A stretch of 64,000 bases of DNA, taken from NCBI GenBank assembly GCA_036419695.1, contig CP143946.1:821001-885000 (forward strand), written 5' to 3'. Shown one piece after another: positions 36,524-44,381 of the stretch. The number at the start of each line of letters is the position of its first letter. Position 1 is the stretch's first letter. Below the pieces are notes generated by a model. It had not been told where the DNA came from, searched no databases, and worked only from the letters and a program-made list of their open reading frames with translations. The position numbers and the translations under genes were made by a program. The stretch is from [Clostridium] symbiosum (lineage in GTDB: Bacteria; Bacillota; Clostridia; Lachnospirales; Lachnospiraceae).

Positions 36524-36664
36524 ATAACGCCGAATGCCAGCAGCCTGCAAACCGGGCGGCGGCAGCGGGAGAACCAATTTTTGGGGTGTATTCGCCTTTA
36601 TGGCGATAGGGGACCTTCTTCCCCGAACCCGTCAGCTAATCTCGTAGGCGAAGGAAGGGGTAAG
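36524..36664 (+). ncRNA. c-di-AMP riboswitch (ydaO/yuaA type)
   Basis: The order of conserved blocks fits this class: CGCCGAATGCC, then AACCGGGCGGCGG, GGGAGAACCAATTTTTGGGG, GGGGACCTTCTTCCCCGAAC, CCGTCAGCTAATCTCGTAGG and CGAAGGAAGGGG. These riboswitches usually switch off K+, Na+ and osmolyte transport or cell-wall genes when c-di-AMP is high. A terminator follows at 36695. The gene controlled is the NhaC-type antiporter at 36854, which fits the known regulon. Confidence 0.92.
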
Positions 36665-36694
36665 CGCATTTATGCGCCCTTGTCTGATGTCGGT

Positions 36695-36726
36695 GAGAGG
36701 CCCATAGGCGCGCCTTTCGTTTTTTA
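36695..36726 (+). terminator. Expression-platform terminator of the c-di-AMP riboswitch
   Basis: GAGAGGC (36695-36701) pairs with GCCTTTC (36712-36718), then GTTTTTT. A small hairpin GCGCA-TTTA-TGCGC lies between aptamer and terminator. Confidence 0.8.
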
Positions 36727-36853
36727 AAGTCATCCTTACGTTTCATGGACTGGAAAATCAGACAGAGTATTCAACCTGCAGTAACCTTCGCCACTCGGTA
36801 TATCCGGGTGCTTTTTTGTTTTCTGTGAGTTTTCAGTGAAGGAGAGATTGAAT

Positions 36854-38410
36854 ATGAAGATGAAAACAAAAAGAGAGCCGGGAACCCCCGGTCTGTTATT
36901 ATCCGCCTCTGTTCTTGCCGTGATAGCCGTGGTCCTTACGGTGGGAATCACCTTGGGAGTTGCCACAATCCCGCTTCTGGTAGTCAATATTTTCCTCGTC
37001 CTTATGATCTCCATGCTGGCCGGATACCGCTATGCGGATTTGGAGCAGGGGATGATGGGCGGCGTGAAACGGGCCATGGATTGTGTCATGATTCTCCTGT
37101 TCGTAGGACTCCTGATCGGCGCGTGGATTAAATGCGGCACGGTTCCCATGCTGATCTACTACGGCCTGGGGATTATTACACCAGGGATGCTGCTTCCGCT
37201 GACCTTTATCATGTGTTCCCTTTTGTCAATCTGTATCGGCTCCTCCTGGGGGACGGCGGGAACCGTTGGTGTGGCCTGTGTCAGCATCGGAGCCAGCATG
37301 GGAATTCCGGTGGCTCTGGTTGCCGGCGCAGTCATATCCGGCTCAATTCTCGGAGATAAGCTTTCTCCGCTGTCCGATTCAACCATCCTGGCCTCCAGCG
37401 CCAGCGATATCAATATTTATTACCACGTGCGCTCTATGCTGTATACAACGGGGCCGTCTTTTCTCATCAGCCTTGTGATTTTCTATTTTCTCGGAAGTAA
37501 ATACGCACAGGTTGCTTTGGATCAGACCGTTCTCGATTCGGTGAGAAGCGGGCTGGCAGGACTTTACAATTTCAACATTCTGCTTTTGATTCCCATTATC
37601 CTTATTGTCGTGCTCAGCCTTAAGAAGGTTTCCGCCATCCTGGCCATCCTGATTTCGGGCTTTACGGGACTTGTACTTGCCATGGTGGTTCAGCATGCGG
37701 GAGTGGCGGAAGTGCTGTCTGTTATTTTTAACGGCGTTAAGGTGGACACAGGGATGGAGATTGTGGACACAATGCTGAGTAAGGGAGGAATATCCTCCAT
37801 GATGTCGACCATCTGTACCGCGGTGCTCGCCCTGGGACTGGGCGGGATACTGAGTGAAGCGGGATTCCTGCACGTAATCGTAGCGAGGATTACAAAGACG
37901 GTCAAATCGGATACGGCCACCATCCTGGTTACTCTGGTATGCGGAATTTTCACGGTCATGGTAGTTACAAATTTTTATGTCTCCGCAGTTCTGATGGGGA
38001 CAATGTTTAAAGAGATTTACGATGAGAGGCAGATTCACAGAAGCGTTCTCTCCAGAACTATTGAGGAGGCCAACACCATTATCCTGCCTCTCGTGCCCTG
38101 GAATACGAGCTGCATCTATTACATGGGGCTGTTTGGGTTTACGACTCTGAGCTTTGCACCGTATGTTGTGTTTGCCTATGTGAATATCGCCGTCAGCATT
38201 ATCTGCGCGGTTGCCGGCATCTTTATCTTTAAGGCGGTTCCCGGCAATGATGCGGAGGCTGTCTGGAAAATCAGGGGCAGTAGTAAGGGAAGTTCCCCGA
38301 CGCTGGAACCGGAGCCGTCACTCTGCGCCGAAGCGGCTGTTCTGATGGAGGAATCGGCTGCTGCACTGGTATCCCTGGGCTCACAGACAGGAGACACTGT
38401 TCTTGAATAG
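36854..38410 (+). CDS. NhaC-family Na+/H+ antiporter
   Basis: The 518-residue membrane protein has about 12 helices. The NhaC family block SGSILGDKLSPLSDSTILAS lies near residue 165 and ICIGSSWGTAGTVGVACVSI near residue 126. It exchanges Na+ (in some members malate or lactate) against protons across the cell membrane. GGAGAGATTGAAT puts the start at 36854. The last 60 residues are a soluble Ser, Glu and Ala rich tail. The gene is monocistronic and controlled by the c-di-AMP riboswitch, so its role probably is ion or osmotic balance. Confidence 0.9.
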   Translation: MKMKTKREPGTPGLLLSASVLAVIAVVLTVGITLGVATIPLLVVNIFLVLMISMLAGYRYADLEQGMMGGVKRAMDCVMILLFVGLLIGAWIKCGTVPMLIYYGLGIITPGMLLPLTFIMCSLLSICIGSSWGTAGTVGVACVSIGASMGIPVALVAGAVISGSILGDKLSPLSDSTILASSASDINIYYHVRSMLYTTGPSFLISLVIFYFLGSKYAQVALDQTVLDSVRSGLAGLYNFNILLLIPIILIVVLSLKKVSAILAILISGFTGLVLAMVVQHAGVAEVLSVIFNGVKVDTGMEIVDTMLSKGGISSMMSTICTAVLALGLGGILSEAGFLHVIVARITKTVKSDTATILVTLVCGIFTVMVVTNFYVSAVLMGTMFKEIYDERQIHRSVLSRTIEEANTIILPLVPWNTSCIYYMGLFGFTTLSFAPYVVFAYVNIAVSIICAVAGIFIFKAVPGNDAEAVWKIRGSSKGSSPTLEPEPSLCAEAAVLMEESAAALVSLGSQTGDTVLE

Positions 38411-38452
38411 AACAAGGGCGGTTTATTATTATGAATGATTTCCTCGATTTTA

Positions 38453-38494
38453 AGAGAGAAAACGGCTTTTTATGGTTGTTTTCTCTCTTTTGTA
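38453..38494 (+). terminator. Terminator of the NhaC gene
   Basis: AAGAGAGAAAAC (38453-38464) pairs with GTTTTCTCTCTT (38479-38490), then TTG. The A and T flanks make it usable on both strands. Confidence 0.75.
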
Positions 38495-38549
38495 TTGCAT
38501 AAAAAACAATAATCATGGATAAAAACCACAAAATCCTGAAAAAAGATAT

Positions 38550-38578
38550 TGCACCTGCATTTTAAATGTGTTAATATC
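38550..38578 (+). promoter_or_regulatory. Promoter of the ACT-domain gene and hom
   Basis: TTGCAC (38550-38555) and TAATAT (38573-38578) are separated by 17 bases. The leader is about 55 bases and shows no T-box or riboswitch. Confidence 0.65.
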
Positions 38579-38642
38579 TTTGCTATGAATACAAATGTAT
38601 TTCACAAGCATACACAATGGGATACAGCGCAGGGGAGTGAAT

Positions 38643-39086
38643 ATGGAAGAGCAGACAAAATATTTTGTGTTAAAACAAAAAGCAGTACCTGAAGTTCTGC
38701 TGAAGGTGGTCGAAGCAAAAAAGCTGATTGAATCGGAGCGGGCCATCACGATACAGGAAGCCACTGAGAAAGTGGGAATCAGCAGAAGTTCTTTCTACAA
38801 GTACAAAGATGATATTTTCCCATTTTACGACAATGCAAAGGGAAAAACAATTACGCTGGTGCTGCAGATGGACGATGAACAGGGGCTGTTGTCGGATCTT
38901 CTCCACACGGTGGCGGTTTATAAGGCGAATATCCTGACCATTCATCAGAGTATTCCGGTCAATAATGTGGCTTCGCTTACTCTGAGCGTGGAAGTCAGGC
39001 CGGATACCGGCAATATTTCCAGGATGGTTGAGGAAATGGAAGAGAAAAATGGCGTTCATTACGTCAAAATAATAGCCAGGGAGTAG
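38643..39086 (+). CDS. ACT-domain regulator (UPF0735 / PheB-like)
   Basis: The 147-residue protein has an N-terminal helix-turn-helix-like part (ITIQEATEKVGISRSSFYKY) and a C-terminal ACT domain (ITLVLQMDDEQGLLSDLLHT, then VYKANILTIHQSIPVNNVAS), the layout of UPF0735/PheB. ACT domains bind amino acids. The gene sits 5 bases before hom, so it may sense an aspartate-family amino acid and adjust threonine or methionine synthesis. Start 38643 follows GGGGAGTGAAT; an upstream extension to 38595 has no ribosome binding site. Confidence 0.85.
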   Translation: MEEQTKYFVLKQKAVPEVLLKVVEAKKLIESERAITIQEATEKVGISRSSFYKYKDDIFPFYDNAKGKTITLVLQMDDEQGLLSDLLHTVAVYKANILTIHQSIPVNNVASLTLSVEVRPDTGNISRMVEEMEEKNGVHYVKIIARE

Positions 39087-39091
39087 AGATT

Positions 39092-40300
39092 ATGATTCAG
39101 GTAGCGGTAATGGGATATGGAACGATTGGTTCCGGTGTCGTGGAAGTATTAGAGACAAACAGAGAGATAATCAAAAAGAAGACAGGCCAGGACATTGTCG
39201 TAAAATACATACTGGATCTGCGTGAATTCGCGGGTGATCCTCATGAAGGCCTGATTGTGCATGATTTTTCCATTATAGAAAAAGACGAGGAAGTGGGAAT
39301 TGTCGTGGAAGCCATGGGCGGTGTGAACCCTGCCTATGCATTTGCAAAAGCCTGCCTGCTTGCCGGAAAACAGGTGGTTACGTCCAACAAGGCGCTGGTA
39401 GCGGCGCACGGGACGGAGCTTCTTCAGATTGCCAGGGACAAAAATATTAATTTTCTGTTCGAGGCCAGTGTCGGCGGCGGAATTCCGATTATCCGCCCCA
39501 TGGTCCAGTGCCTGGCGGGAGAGCAGATTCTGGAAATCAGCGGCATCCTGAACGGGACGACCAACTTTATCCTCAGCAAGATGGACAGAGAGGGCCAGAC
39601 ATTTGAGGAGGCGCTTAAGAAAGCCCAGGAACTGGGATATGCCGAGCGGAATCCCGAGGCCGATGTGGAAGGATACGACACCTGCCGGAAAATAACGATT
39701 CTCACGTCTCTGGCTCTCCAGAAGGAAGTCAATTACGAAGAGGTGTATACGGAAGGAATTACGAAGATTACCGATACAGACTTTAAGTACGCGGCAAAGA
39801 TGGGAACCTCCGTCAAGCTGTTCGGAAGCAGCCGTATGGTCGACGGTAAAACCAGCGTATTTGTCTGCCCGATGATGATCGGCAGGGATCACCCTCTCTA
39901 TGGAGTGAGCGATGTATTTAACGCGGTGATGGTCCGCGGTAACATGGTTGGAACGCTGATGTTCTATGGAAGCGGAGCAGGAAAACTGCCGACCGCCAGC
40001 GCAGTGGTTGCCGATATCATGGAGGCGTCCTGCCATATGGCCGACAATGTGCCTCTCGGCTGGACCGGTGAAAAACAGGAACTGTCTGAAGTGAAGGAAA
40101 TGAAATTCAGGTATTTTATCCGTTTTGCAGGAACTGTGGAGGAAAAACTGGCCGATGTGGAGGCCTCTTTTGGCAAATCGGAGGTGATCGAGCTGCCGGA
40201 TATGGATGAATTCGCCGTTCTGACCGGTGAGATGACCGAATCCAGGTATCGGAAGGTGGCTGCCGCTTTTGGGGATATCCGCCAGATGATCCGCGCTTAG
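39092..40300 (+). CDS. hom: Homoserine dehydrogenase
   Basis: The 402-residue enzyme reduces aspartate semialdehyde to homoserine with NAD(P)H, the branch point to threonine and methionine. The Rossmann motif is VAVMGYGTIGSGVVEVL at the N-terminus. The catalytic region has VTSNKALVAAHGTELLQIA, EASVGGGIPIIRPM and GILNGTTNFILSKMDREGQT. The C-terminal part (FRYFIRFAGTVEEKLADVEA) looks like a short ACT-type regulatory domain. It is cotranscribed with the ACT-domain regulator. Confidence 0.96.
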   Translation: MIQVAVMGYGTIGSGVVEVLETNREIIKKKTGQDIVVKYILDLREFAGDPHEGLIVHDFSIIEKDEEVGIVVEAMGGVNPAYAFAKACLLAGKQVVTSNKALVAAHGTELLQIARDKNINFLFEASVGGGIPIIRPMVQCLAGEQILEISGILNGTTNFILSKMDREGQTFEEALKKAQELGYAERNPEADVEGYDTCRKITILTSLALQKEVNYEEVYTEGITKITDTDFKYAAKMGTSVKLFGSSRMVDGKTSVFVCPMMIGRDHPLYGVSDVFNAVMVRGNMVGTLMFYGSGAGKLPTASAVVADIMEASCHMADNVPLGWTGEKQELSEVKEMKFRYFIRFAGTVEEKLADVEASFGKSEVIELPDMDEFAVLTGEMTESRYRKVAAAFGDIRQMIRA

Positions 40301-40477
40301 GGAACTGCCGGTGCGGAGGCAGTTATGATGAAAGATGATACGAAAATACCTGATGAATAAAAGATATAAGAATCAGTATTAGAATGATATAAAAGACTGA
40401 TATATAAGAATGAGTCAGAAGATTGAGATATAAGAAAAAGATTTAATATAGGAATGAGATTTAAAAATAGGACAGAG
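40301..40477 (+). other. AT-rich quasi-repeated spacer after hom
   Basis: No gene. Between 40360 and 40470 the phrase ATATAAGAAT or a variant with GAG recurs several times at irregular spacing. It looks like low-complexity drift of a degenerate short repeat rather than a designed array. Confidence 0.5.
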
Positions 40478-40519
40478 AAAGCTCATATTTACCTTTGCGG
40501 TAGATATGGGCTTTTTGTT
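40478..40519 (+). terminator. Terminator of hom
   Basis: AAAGCTCATATTTACC (40478-40493) pairs with GGTAGATATGGGCTTT (40499-40514) with two mismatches or wobbles, then TTTG. Confidence 0.75.
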
Positions 40520-40526
40520 GGTGAGT

Positions 40527-40563
40527 GGCAATGAAAAGTTCGCGAAGCGTGCTTTTCGTTGTT
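40527..40563. repeat. 37-base hairpin repeat, copy 1
   Basis: This copy is identical over 37 bases to the copy at 43573-43609. It has the hairpin GAAAAG ... CTTTTC with CGC and GCG inside. A related hairpin sits inside the long repeat at 44235-44260 in inverse orientation. Confidence 0.85.
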
Positions 40564-40640
40564 ACGCGGAGCATTTTACCAGAGCGGAGGGTGTGGGAAT
40601 TTTAAAAAATGGCAGGGAGATGCTTTAGAAGAACTTTCGA

Positions 40641-40670
40641 TTGGATCAATGATCTTTAATCTGATATAAT
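40641..40670 (+). promoter_or_regulatory. Promoter of the LysR gene
   Basis: TTGGAT (40641-40646) and a perfect TATAAT (40665-40670) are 18 bases apart. Confidence 0.6.
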
Positions 40671-40728
40671 ATTAACATAATGGGGTGATATATCATCTTA
40701 TACAAAATATAAAGGAGTGGTGAGCAGA

Positions 40729-41688
40729 ATGGAACCAGTTGAAGTAAGGGATATGCTGTATATTCTGGCGGTCTGTGAAGAGCGGAGCTTTTCGCGGGCG
40801 GCGGAAAAGTATTATATCACGCAGCCGGCGCTCAGTAAGATTGTGAAACGGGTGGAGGGGAATCTGGGAACACAGATATTTGACCGTGGCTCCGTACCGC
40901 TTAAAGTGACGCCGGAAGGTGAAGTCTTTGTGGAATATTTCCGAAAGATGCAGGAGATTCAGGAAGAAATAGAATCGTACTGCAATGAAATGCGCCGCCA
41001 TCGGAAATCCGATTTAAATATCGGCGCCCCGTCTTTTTTCTGTACCTACGTTCTTCCGCCGCTGGTCGCGGCATTCAGGCTGGAAAATCCTGGTATCAAC
41101 ATCAAACTGATCGAGACAAACGACAGTGATTTGAGAAAATTCCTTCAGGCCGGAATCGTGGATTTGGGTATCTCGGTAGAGCCCAATATGCCGTCTAAAT
41201 TTAATTCCATCGTTCTGAAAAAAGAAAATATTATACTGGCGGTCCCCAGCGCATTGGAGATTAATGAAAAACTCCGGCGGCAGGCCGTCTGCTATGGGGA
41301 TATCTGCAACGGCCGTTTTCTGGCCCCTGATTTACCGAGCGTACCGATGGAAGTATTTGCAAAAGAGAATTTCCTGTTCCTAAAGAGAGGAAATGATATG
41401 CATCGGCGTGGTCTAAAGATCTGTCGTGACGCCGGATTCGAACCGACCATCGTGATGGAGATGGATCAGCTTATCAGTGCATACTATCTTGCCGGAACAG
41501 GTTCGGGAATCACGTTTATCAGGGCCAGCATCCCCTATTATGTGGGACCGTCGGAAGAGCTGACCTTCTATAAGATTGCCCATCCGGATACGAGCCGTGA
41601 ACTGAGAGCCTATTATAACAGCGATGAGTGTACCGAGCTGCAGAAAATATTTGTCGAATATCTGAAGAACAGTCCGATGCCGGGGTAA
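40729..41688 (+). CDS. LysR-family transcriptional regulator
   Basis: The 319-residue protein has an N-terminal winged helix (MLYILAVCEERSFSRAAEKY, YITQPALSKIVKRVEGNLG) and a C-terminal periplasmic-binding-like effector domain from about residue 95 (LNIGAPSFFCTYVLPPLVAA). It lies 186 bases before aspartate kinase in the same direction, so it may control lysC or remote genes; its effector is unknown. The ATG at 40729 is preferred over GTG codons at 40717 and 40720 because AAAGGAG (40711-40717) overlaps or abuts them. Confidence 0.9.
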   Translation: MEPVEVRDMLYILAVCEERSFSRAAEKYYITQPALSKIVKRVEGNLGTQIFDRGSVPLKVTPEGEVFVEYFRKMQEIQEEIESYCNEMRRHRKSDLNIGAPSFFCTYVLPPLVAAFRLENPGINIKLIETNDSDLRKFLQAGIVDLGISVEPNMPSKFNSIVLKKENIILAVPSALEINEKLRRQAVCYGDICNGRFLAPDLPSVPMEVFAKENFLFLKRGNDMHRRGLKICRDAGFEPTIVMEMDQLISAYYLAGTGSGITFIRASIPYYVGPSEELTFYKIAHPDTSRELRAYYNSDECTELQKIFVEYLKNSPMPG

Positions 41689-41717
41689 GTTCTGTCCTCT
41701 CCGCAATGAGAGAATAT

Positions 41718-41746
41718 TTGACACCGTGATATTTTTGTTATAAAAT
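41718..41746 (+). promoter_or_regulatory. Promoter of aspartate kinase
   Basis: TTGACA (41718-41723) and TAAAAT (41741-41746) are 17 bases apart. The 120-base leader has no lysine-riboswitch core. It carries a repeat-end fragment TTACTGTTCAC (41760-41770) and a lone DnaA box TGTGGATAA (41832-41840). Confidence 0.65.
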
Positions 41747-41874
41747 AAAAATTCAAAACATTACTGTTCACACCGGACGGATTTTTAAGTACTATGTCAC
41801 TGTTTGCGGCGAAGCTGCTCTCTGGCTGCGATGTGGATAATAATTTCTAAACTACACAGGAGGACGGGCAATTT

Positions 41875-43083
41875 ATGCTGGTCGTGAAAAAATTCGGAGG
41901 CAGTTCTGTAGCCGATAAAGAGAAGATTTTCAATGTGGCGAGGCGCTGCATTGAGGATTATGAGAAAGGTTATGACGTGGTGGTGGTACTTTCCGCCATG
42001 GGAAAGACGACGGATGGCCTGCTTGAAAAGGCACATGAGATTACGGAAACCCCGTCGAAACGTGAGATGGACATGCTTCTGGTGACAGGAGAGCAGATTT
42101 CTGTAGCGCTTATGGCGATGGCGTTTCAGTCGCTGGGGGTTCAGGCGGTTTCCCTCAATGCGTCCCAGGTGGCGATGAGGACCACATCCGCTTATGGACA
42201 GGCAAAGCTCAAGAGAATCGAGACGGAGAGAATCCGGAATGAACTGGATGCCAGGAAGATTGTTGTAATCACAGGTTTCCAGGGAATTAATAAATACGAT
42301 GATATGACGACTCTGGGAAGGGGCGGTTCGGACACGACGGCGGTTGCGCTGGCGGTTGCCCTTCACGCCGACCTCTGCGAGATTTATACAGACGTGGACG
42401 GCGTTTATACGGCGGATCCGAGGATTGTTCCAAATGCGAGGAAGCTCTCGGAGGTTTCATACGACGAGATGCTGGAATTTGCATCCCTGGGCGCGAAGGT
42501 TCTGCACAACCGTTCGGTGGAGATGGCCAAACGGTACGGAGTAAAACTGATGGTCCTTTCCAGTATGACCAGAGCGGAAGGTACGATCATTAAGGAGAAA
42601 ACCACTATGGAGAAGATGTTGGTAAGCGGTGTGGCCGCAGATAAAAATACAGCCAGAGTTTCTGTGCTTGGTGTGAGTGATGAACCGGGAATCGCTTTCC
42701 GGCTGTTCAATCTTCTGGCCAGACATCAGATTAACGTAGATATTATTATTCAGTCTGTGGGGCGTGACAATAAGAAGGATATCTCCTTCACGGTGGCCCG
42801 CACGGATTTACAGGAGACGCTGGAACTTATTAATGTTCACCTCGAGATGCTGACGGCCCAGTCGGTCAGCTCCGACGACACGGTGGCAAAGATTTCAATT
42901 ATCGGAGCCGGAATGACAAGTAACCCCGGTGTTGCGGCGAAGATGTTCGAAGCGATGTCCAGTGCGAATATCAATATCAAGATGATTGCCACCTCCGAGA
43001 TCCGTATCACGGTTCTGATTGACGAGGTGGATACAAACCGGGCGATGCGCGTGGTACATGACGCATTTGCGCTCGCTGATTAA
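41875..43083 (+). CDS. lysC: Aspartate kinase
   Basis: The 402-residue enzyme phosphorylates aspartate, the first step to lysine, threonine and methionine. The kinase domain has VVKKFGGSSVADKEKIFNVA at the N-terminus, TLGRGGSDTTAVALAVALHA near residue 144 and YTDVDGVYTADPRIVPNARK near residue 172. Two C-terminal ACT domains follow from about residue 265 (VSVLGVSDEPGIAFRLFNLL and ISIIGAGMTSNPGVAAKMFE), so it is allosterically inhibited, probably by lysine and/or threonine. CAGGAGGACGGGCAATTT precedes the start. Confidence 0.96.
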   Translation: MLVVKKFGGSSVADKEKIFNVARRCIEDYEKGYDVVVVLSAMGKTTDGLLEKAHEITETPSKREMDMLLVTGEQISVALMAMAFQSLGVQAVSLNASQVAMRTTSAYGQAKLKRIETERIRNELDARKIVVITGFQGINKYDDMTTLGRGGSDTTAVALAVALHADLCEIYTDVDGVYTADPRIVPNARKLSEVSYDEMLEFASLGAKVLHNRSVEMAKRYGVKLMVLSSMTRAEGTIIKEKTTMEKMLVSGVAADKNTARVSVLGVSDEPGIAFRLFNLLARHQINVDIIIQSVGRDNKKDISFTVARTDLQETLELINVHLEMLTAQSVSSDDTVAKISIIGAGMTSNPGVAAKMFEAMSSANINIKMIATSEIRITVLIDEVDTNRAMRVVHDAFALAD

Positions 43084-43147
43084 GGAAGAAGACCGGCCGG
43101 TCCGGCCCTGTTCATTGTCTGGCGCGTTCCGGTGAGGAGACGAAAGA

Positions 43148-43504
43148 ATGAGAATTTTAGCAGAGCTTATTGAAAGCGTCAGCCAGGGCATCTATCCCTG
43201 CCTGTTCCATGTGGTGACGGGAGCGTACTGTCCCGGTTGCGGAGGAACCAGGGCGTTTTTGGCGCTGCTTCACGGGCGGGTGGCGGACAGTATCTGGCTT
43301 AACCCGCTTGTACTGTATATGGCGGTGTCCATTCCCTCTTTTTTACTGTACCGTTTTTACTGCATGCGGAAAAAGAAGGCGCTGCGCCCTGCGGTTTGGA
43401 TGACGGTGCTGTTCATCGGAATTGCGATTCTGGTTGTCAATTTTGTTGTAAAAAATTATTACCTGCTGGTGAGACATGTGGATTTACTGGCCGGGATATA
43501 CTGA
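43148..43504 (+). CDS. DUF2752 membrane protein
   Basis: The 118-residue protein has the DUF2752 hallmark CPGCGGTRAFLALLHGR near residue 28 and three hydrophobic segments (about 10-25, 55-75 and 90-108). The function of the family is unknown; the Cys pair may bind metal or form a disulphide. It starts 64 bases after lysC and is probably cotranscribed with it, ending in a strong terminator. Confidence 0.85.
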   Translation: MRILAELIESVSQGIYPCLFHVVTGAYCPGCGGTRAFLALLHGRVADSIWLNPLVLYMAVSIPSFLLYRFYCMRKKKALRPAVWMTVLFIGIAILVVNFVVKNYYLLVRHVDLLAGIY

Positions 43505-43507
43505 TGT

Positions 43508-43553
43508 AAAAAGGCACACATTACGGTTAAACCGCGGTGTGTGCCTTTTTTTT
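43508..43553. terminator. Bidirectional terminator
   Basis: AAAAAGGCACACA (43508-43520) pairs with TGTGTGCCTTTTT (43538-43550), with a GG/CC inner stem and T and A runs on both sides. It separates the convergent DUF2752 and DUF4190 genes. Confidence 0.88.
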
Positions 43554-43572
43554 GCATATATTGTTGTTGAGC

Positions 43573-43609
43573 GGCAATGAAAAGTTCGCGAAGCGTGCTT
43601 TTCGTTGTT
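43573..43609. repeat. 37-base hairpin repeat, copy 2
   Basis: Identical to 40527-40563. The hairpin arms GAAAAG and CTTTTC enclose TTCGCGAAGCGTG. Exact conservation over 3 kb between non-coding copies suggests recent duplication or mobility. Confidence 0.85.
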
Positions 43610-43646
43610 TACTGAGCCTGTCGTCGGATTTTATTATGCGGCAGTG

Positions 43647-44045
43647 TTACTGCGCATTCTGGTACTGCTCCAGTATCTGGTCGAACATGGAAGACATCTG
43701 CGGATCGCGGAGCATGAAATTAACTGCAATCATATACAGGCCTTCGGCTACGCCAAGCACCAGTGCAAGAATGCCTAATACAAGTCCTGCAATGGCCATG
43801 CCGGTAAACGGTTCTCCTTTTCTCGAAAGAAAGGAAAGGACAATAGCAGCTACGCCCAGGATAATTGATAAGGGAAATGCAATACAGGCGCAGAGAGAAA
43901 GAACACCGATAATACCGCAGATCAGGGAAACCGTGGCCATGCCGTTGGGCTGCTTCGGCGGTCCGCCTGCGGGATTGCCTCCCTGATTCCGGCCGTTCCC
44001 GGGTCCGTTATTATATTGGTTATCATTGCTGTCATAATAATCCAT
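43647..44045 (-). CDS. DUF4190-type small membrane protein
   Basis: The 132-residue protein has an Asn, Gly and Pro rich N-terminus (residues 1-35) followed by two membrane helices (about 38-70 and 80-112). Between them comes FLSRKGEPFTGMAIAGLVLG, the usual DUF4190 pattern. The function is unknown; such proteins often sit in the membrane with a disordered head. AAAGGAGG supports the start. A repeat element of the family below lies directly upstream. Confidence 0.85.
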   Translation of the reverse strand: MDYYDSNDNQYNNGPGNGRNQGGNPAGGPPKQPNGMATVSLICGIIGVLSLCACIAFPLSIILGVAAIVLSFLSRKGEPFTGMAIAGLVLGILALVLGVAEGLYMIAVNFMLRDPQMSSMFDQILEQYQNAQ

Positions 44046-44141
44046 GATTAAAACCTCCTTTGTATCCTAATGATTGTAACATGGTTTTATTTGGTTGTCC
44101 AGAGAACGGTGGGGTGGAAAAAGGGAAATATTGTGGTTTGG

Positions 44142-44334
44142 GTTACTGTTCACGGGCAGTATTCCGCGAGGTGTTTTTTGTGAGTGGAGCAAAGCGAAAG
44201 TCACAGAAAACCCGAGGGTTACGGCGCGACGCAACGAAAAGTGCGCGATGCGGACTTTTCATTACAATCAACGGTGCTTTTTGCCGTTTCTGTGCATCGC
44301 GAAGCGTGTTGCTGGGCACGGAGTGAACAGTAAC
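44142..44334. repeat. Full-length 193-base repeat with 12-bp terminal inverted repeats
   Basis: The element begins GTTACTGTTCAC (44142-44153) and ends GTGAACAGTAAC (44323-44334), perfect inverted repeats. Inside are CAGTATTCCGCGAGG, a GAAAAG/CTTTTC hairpin (44235-44260) and GTGCATCGCGAAGCG. There is no coding capacity. Diverged or partial relatives lie at 36351, 41760, 49881 and 60926. It resembles a non-autonomous miniature transposable element or REP-like unit. Confidence 0.8.
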
Positions 44335-44381
44335 TGGTTTGGGGTGATATATCCCGCGTACATTTCGCGCCTGAAAGACAG

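Noticed and set aside
36467..36727. 86-codon plus-strand open frame
   Set aside because: It lies on the c-di-AMP riboswitch and its terminator.
39149..40036. 295-codon minus-strand open frame
   Set aside because: Antisense to hom, His-rich as typical for shadows of Asp-codon-rich genes.
41755..41874. Lysine riboswitch before lysC
   Set aside because: The leader is too short and shows none of the conserved lysine-aptamer blocks.
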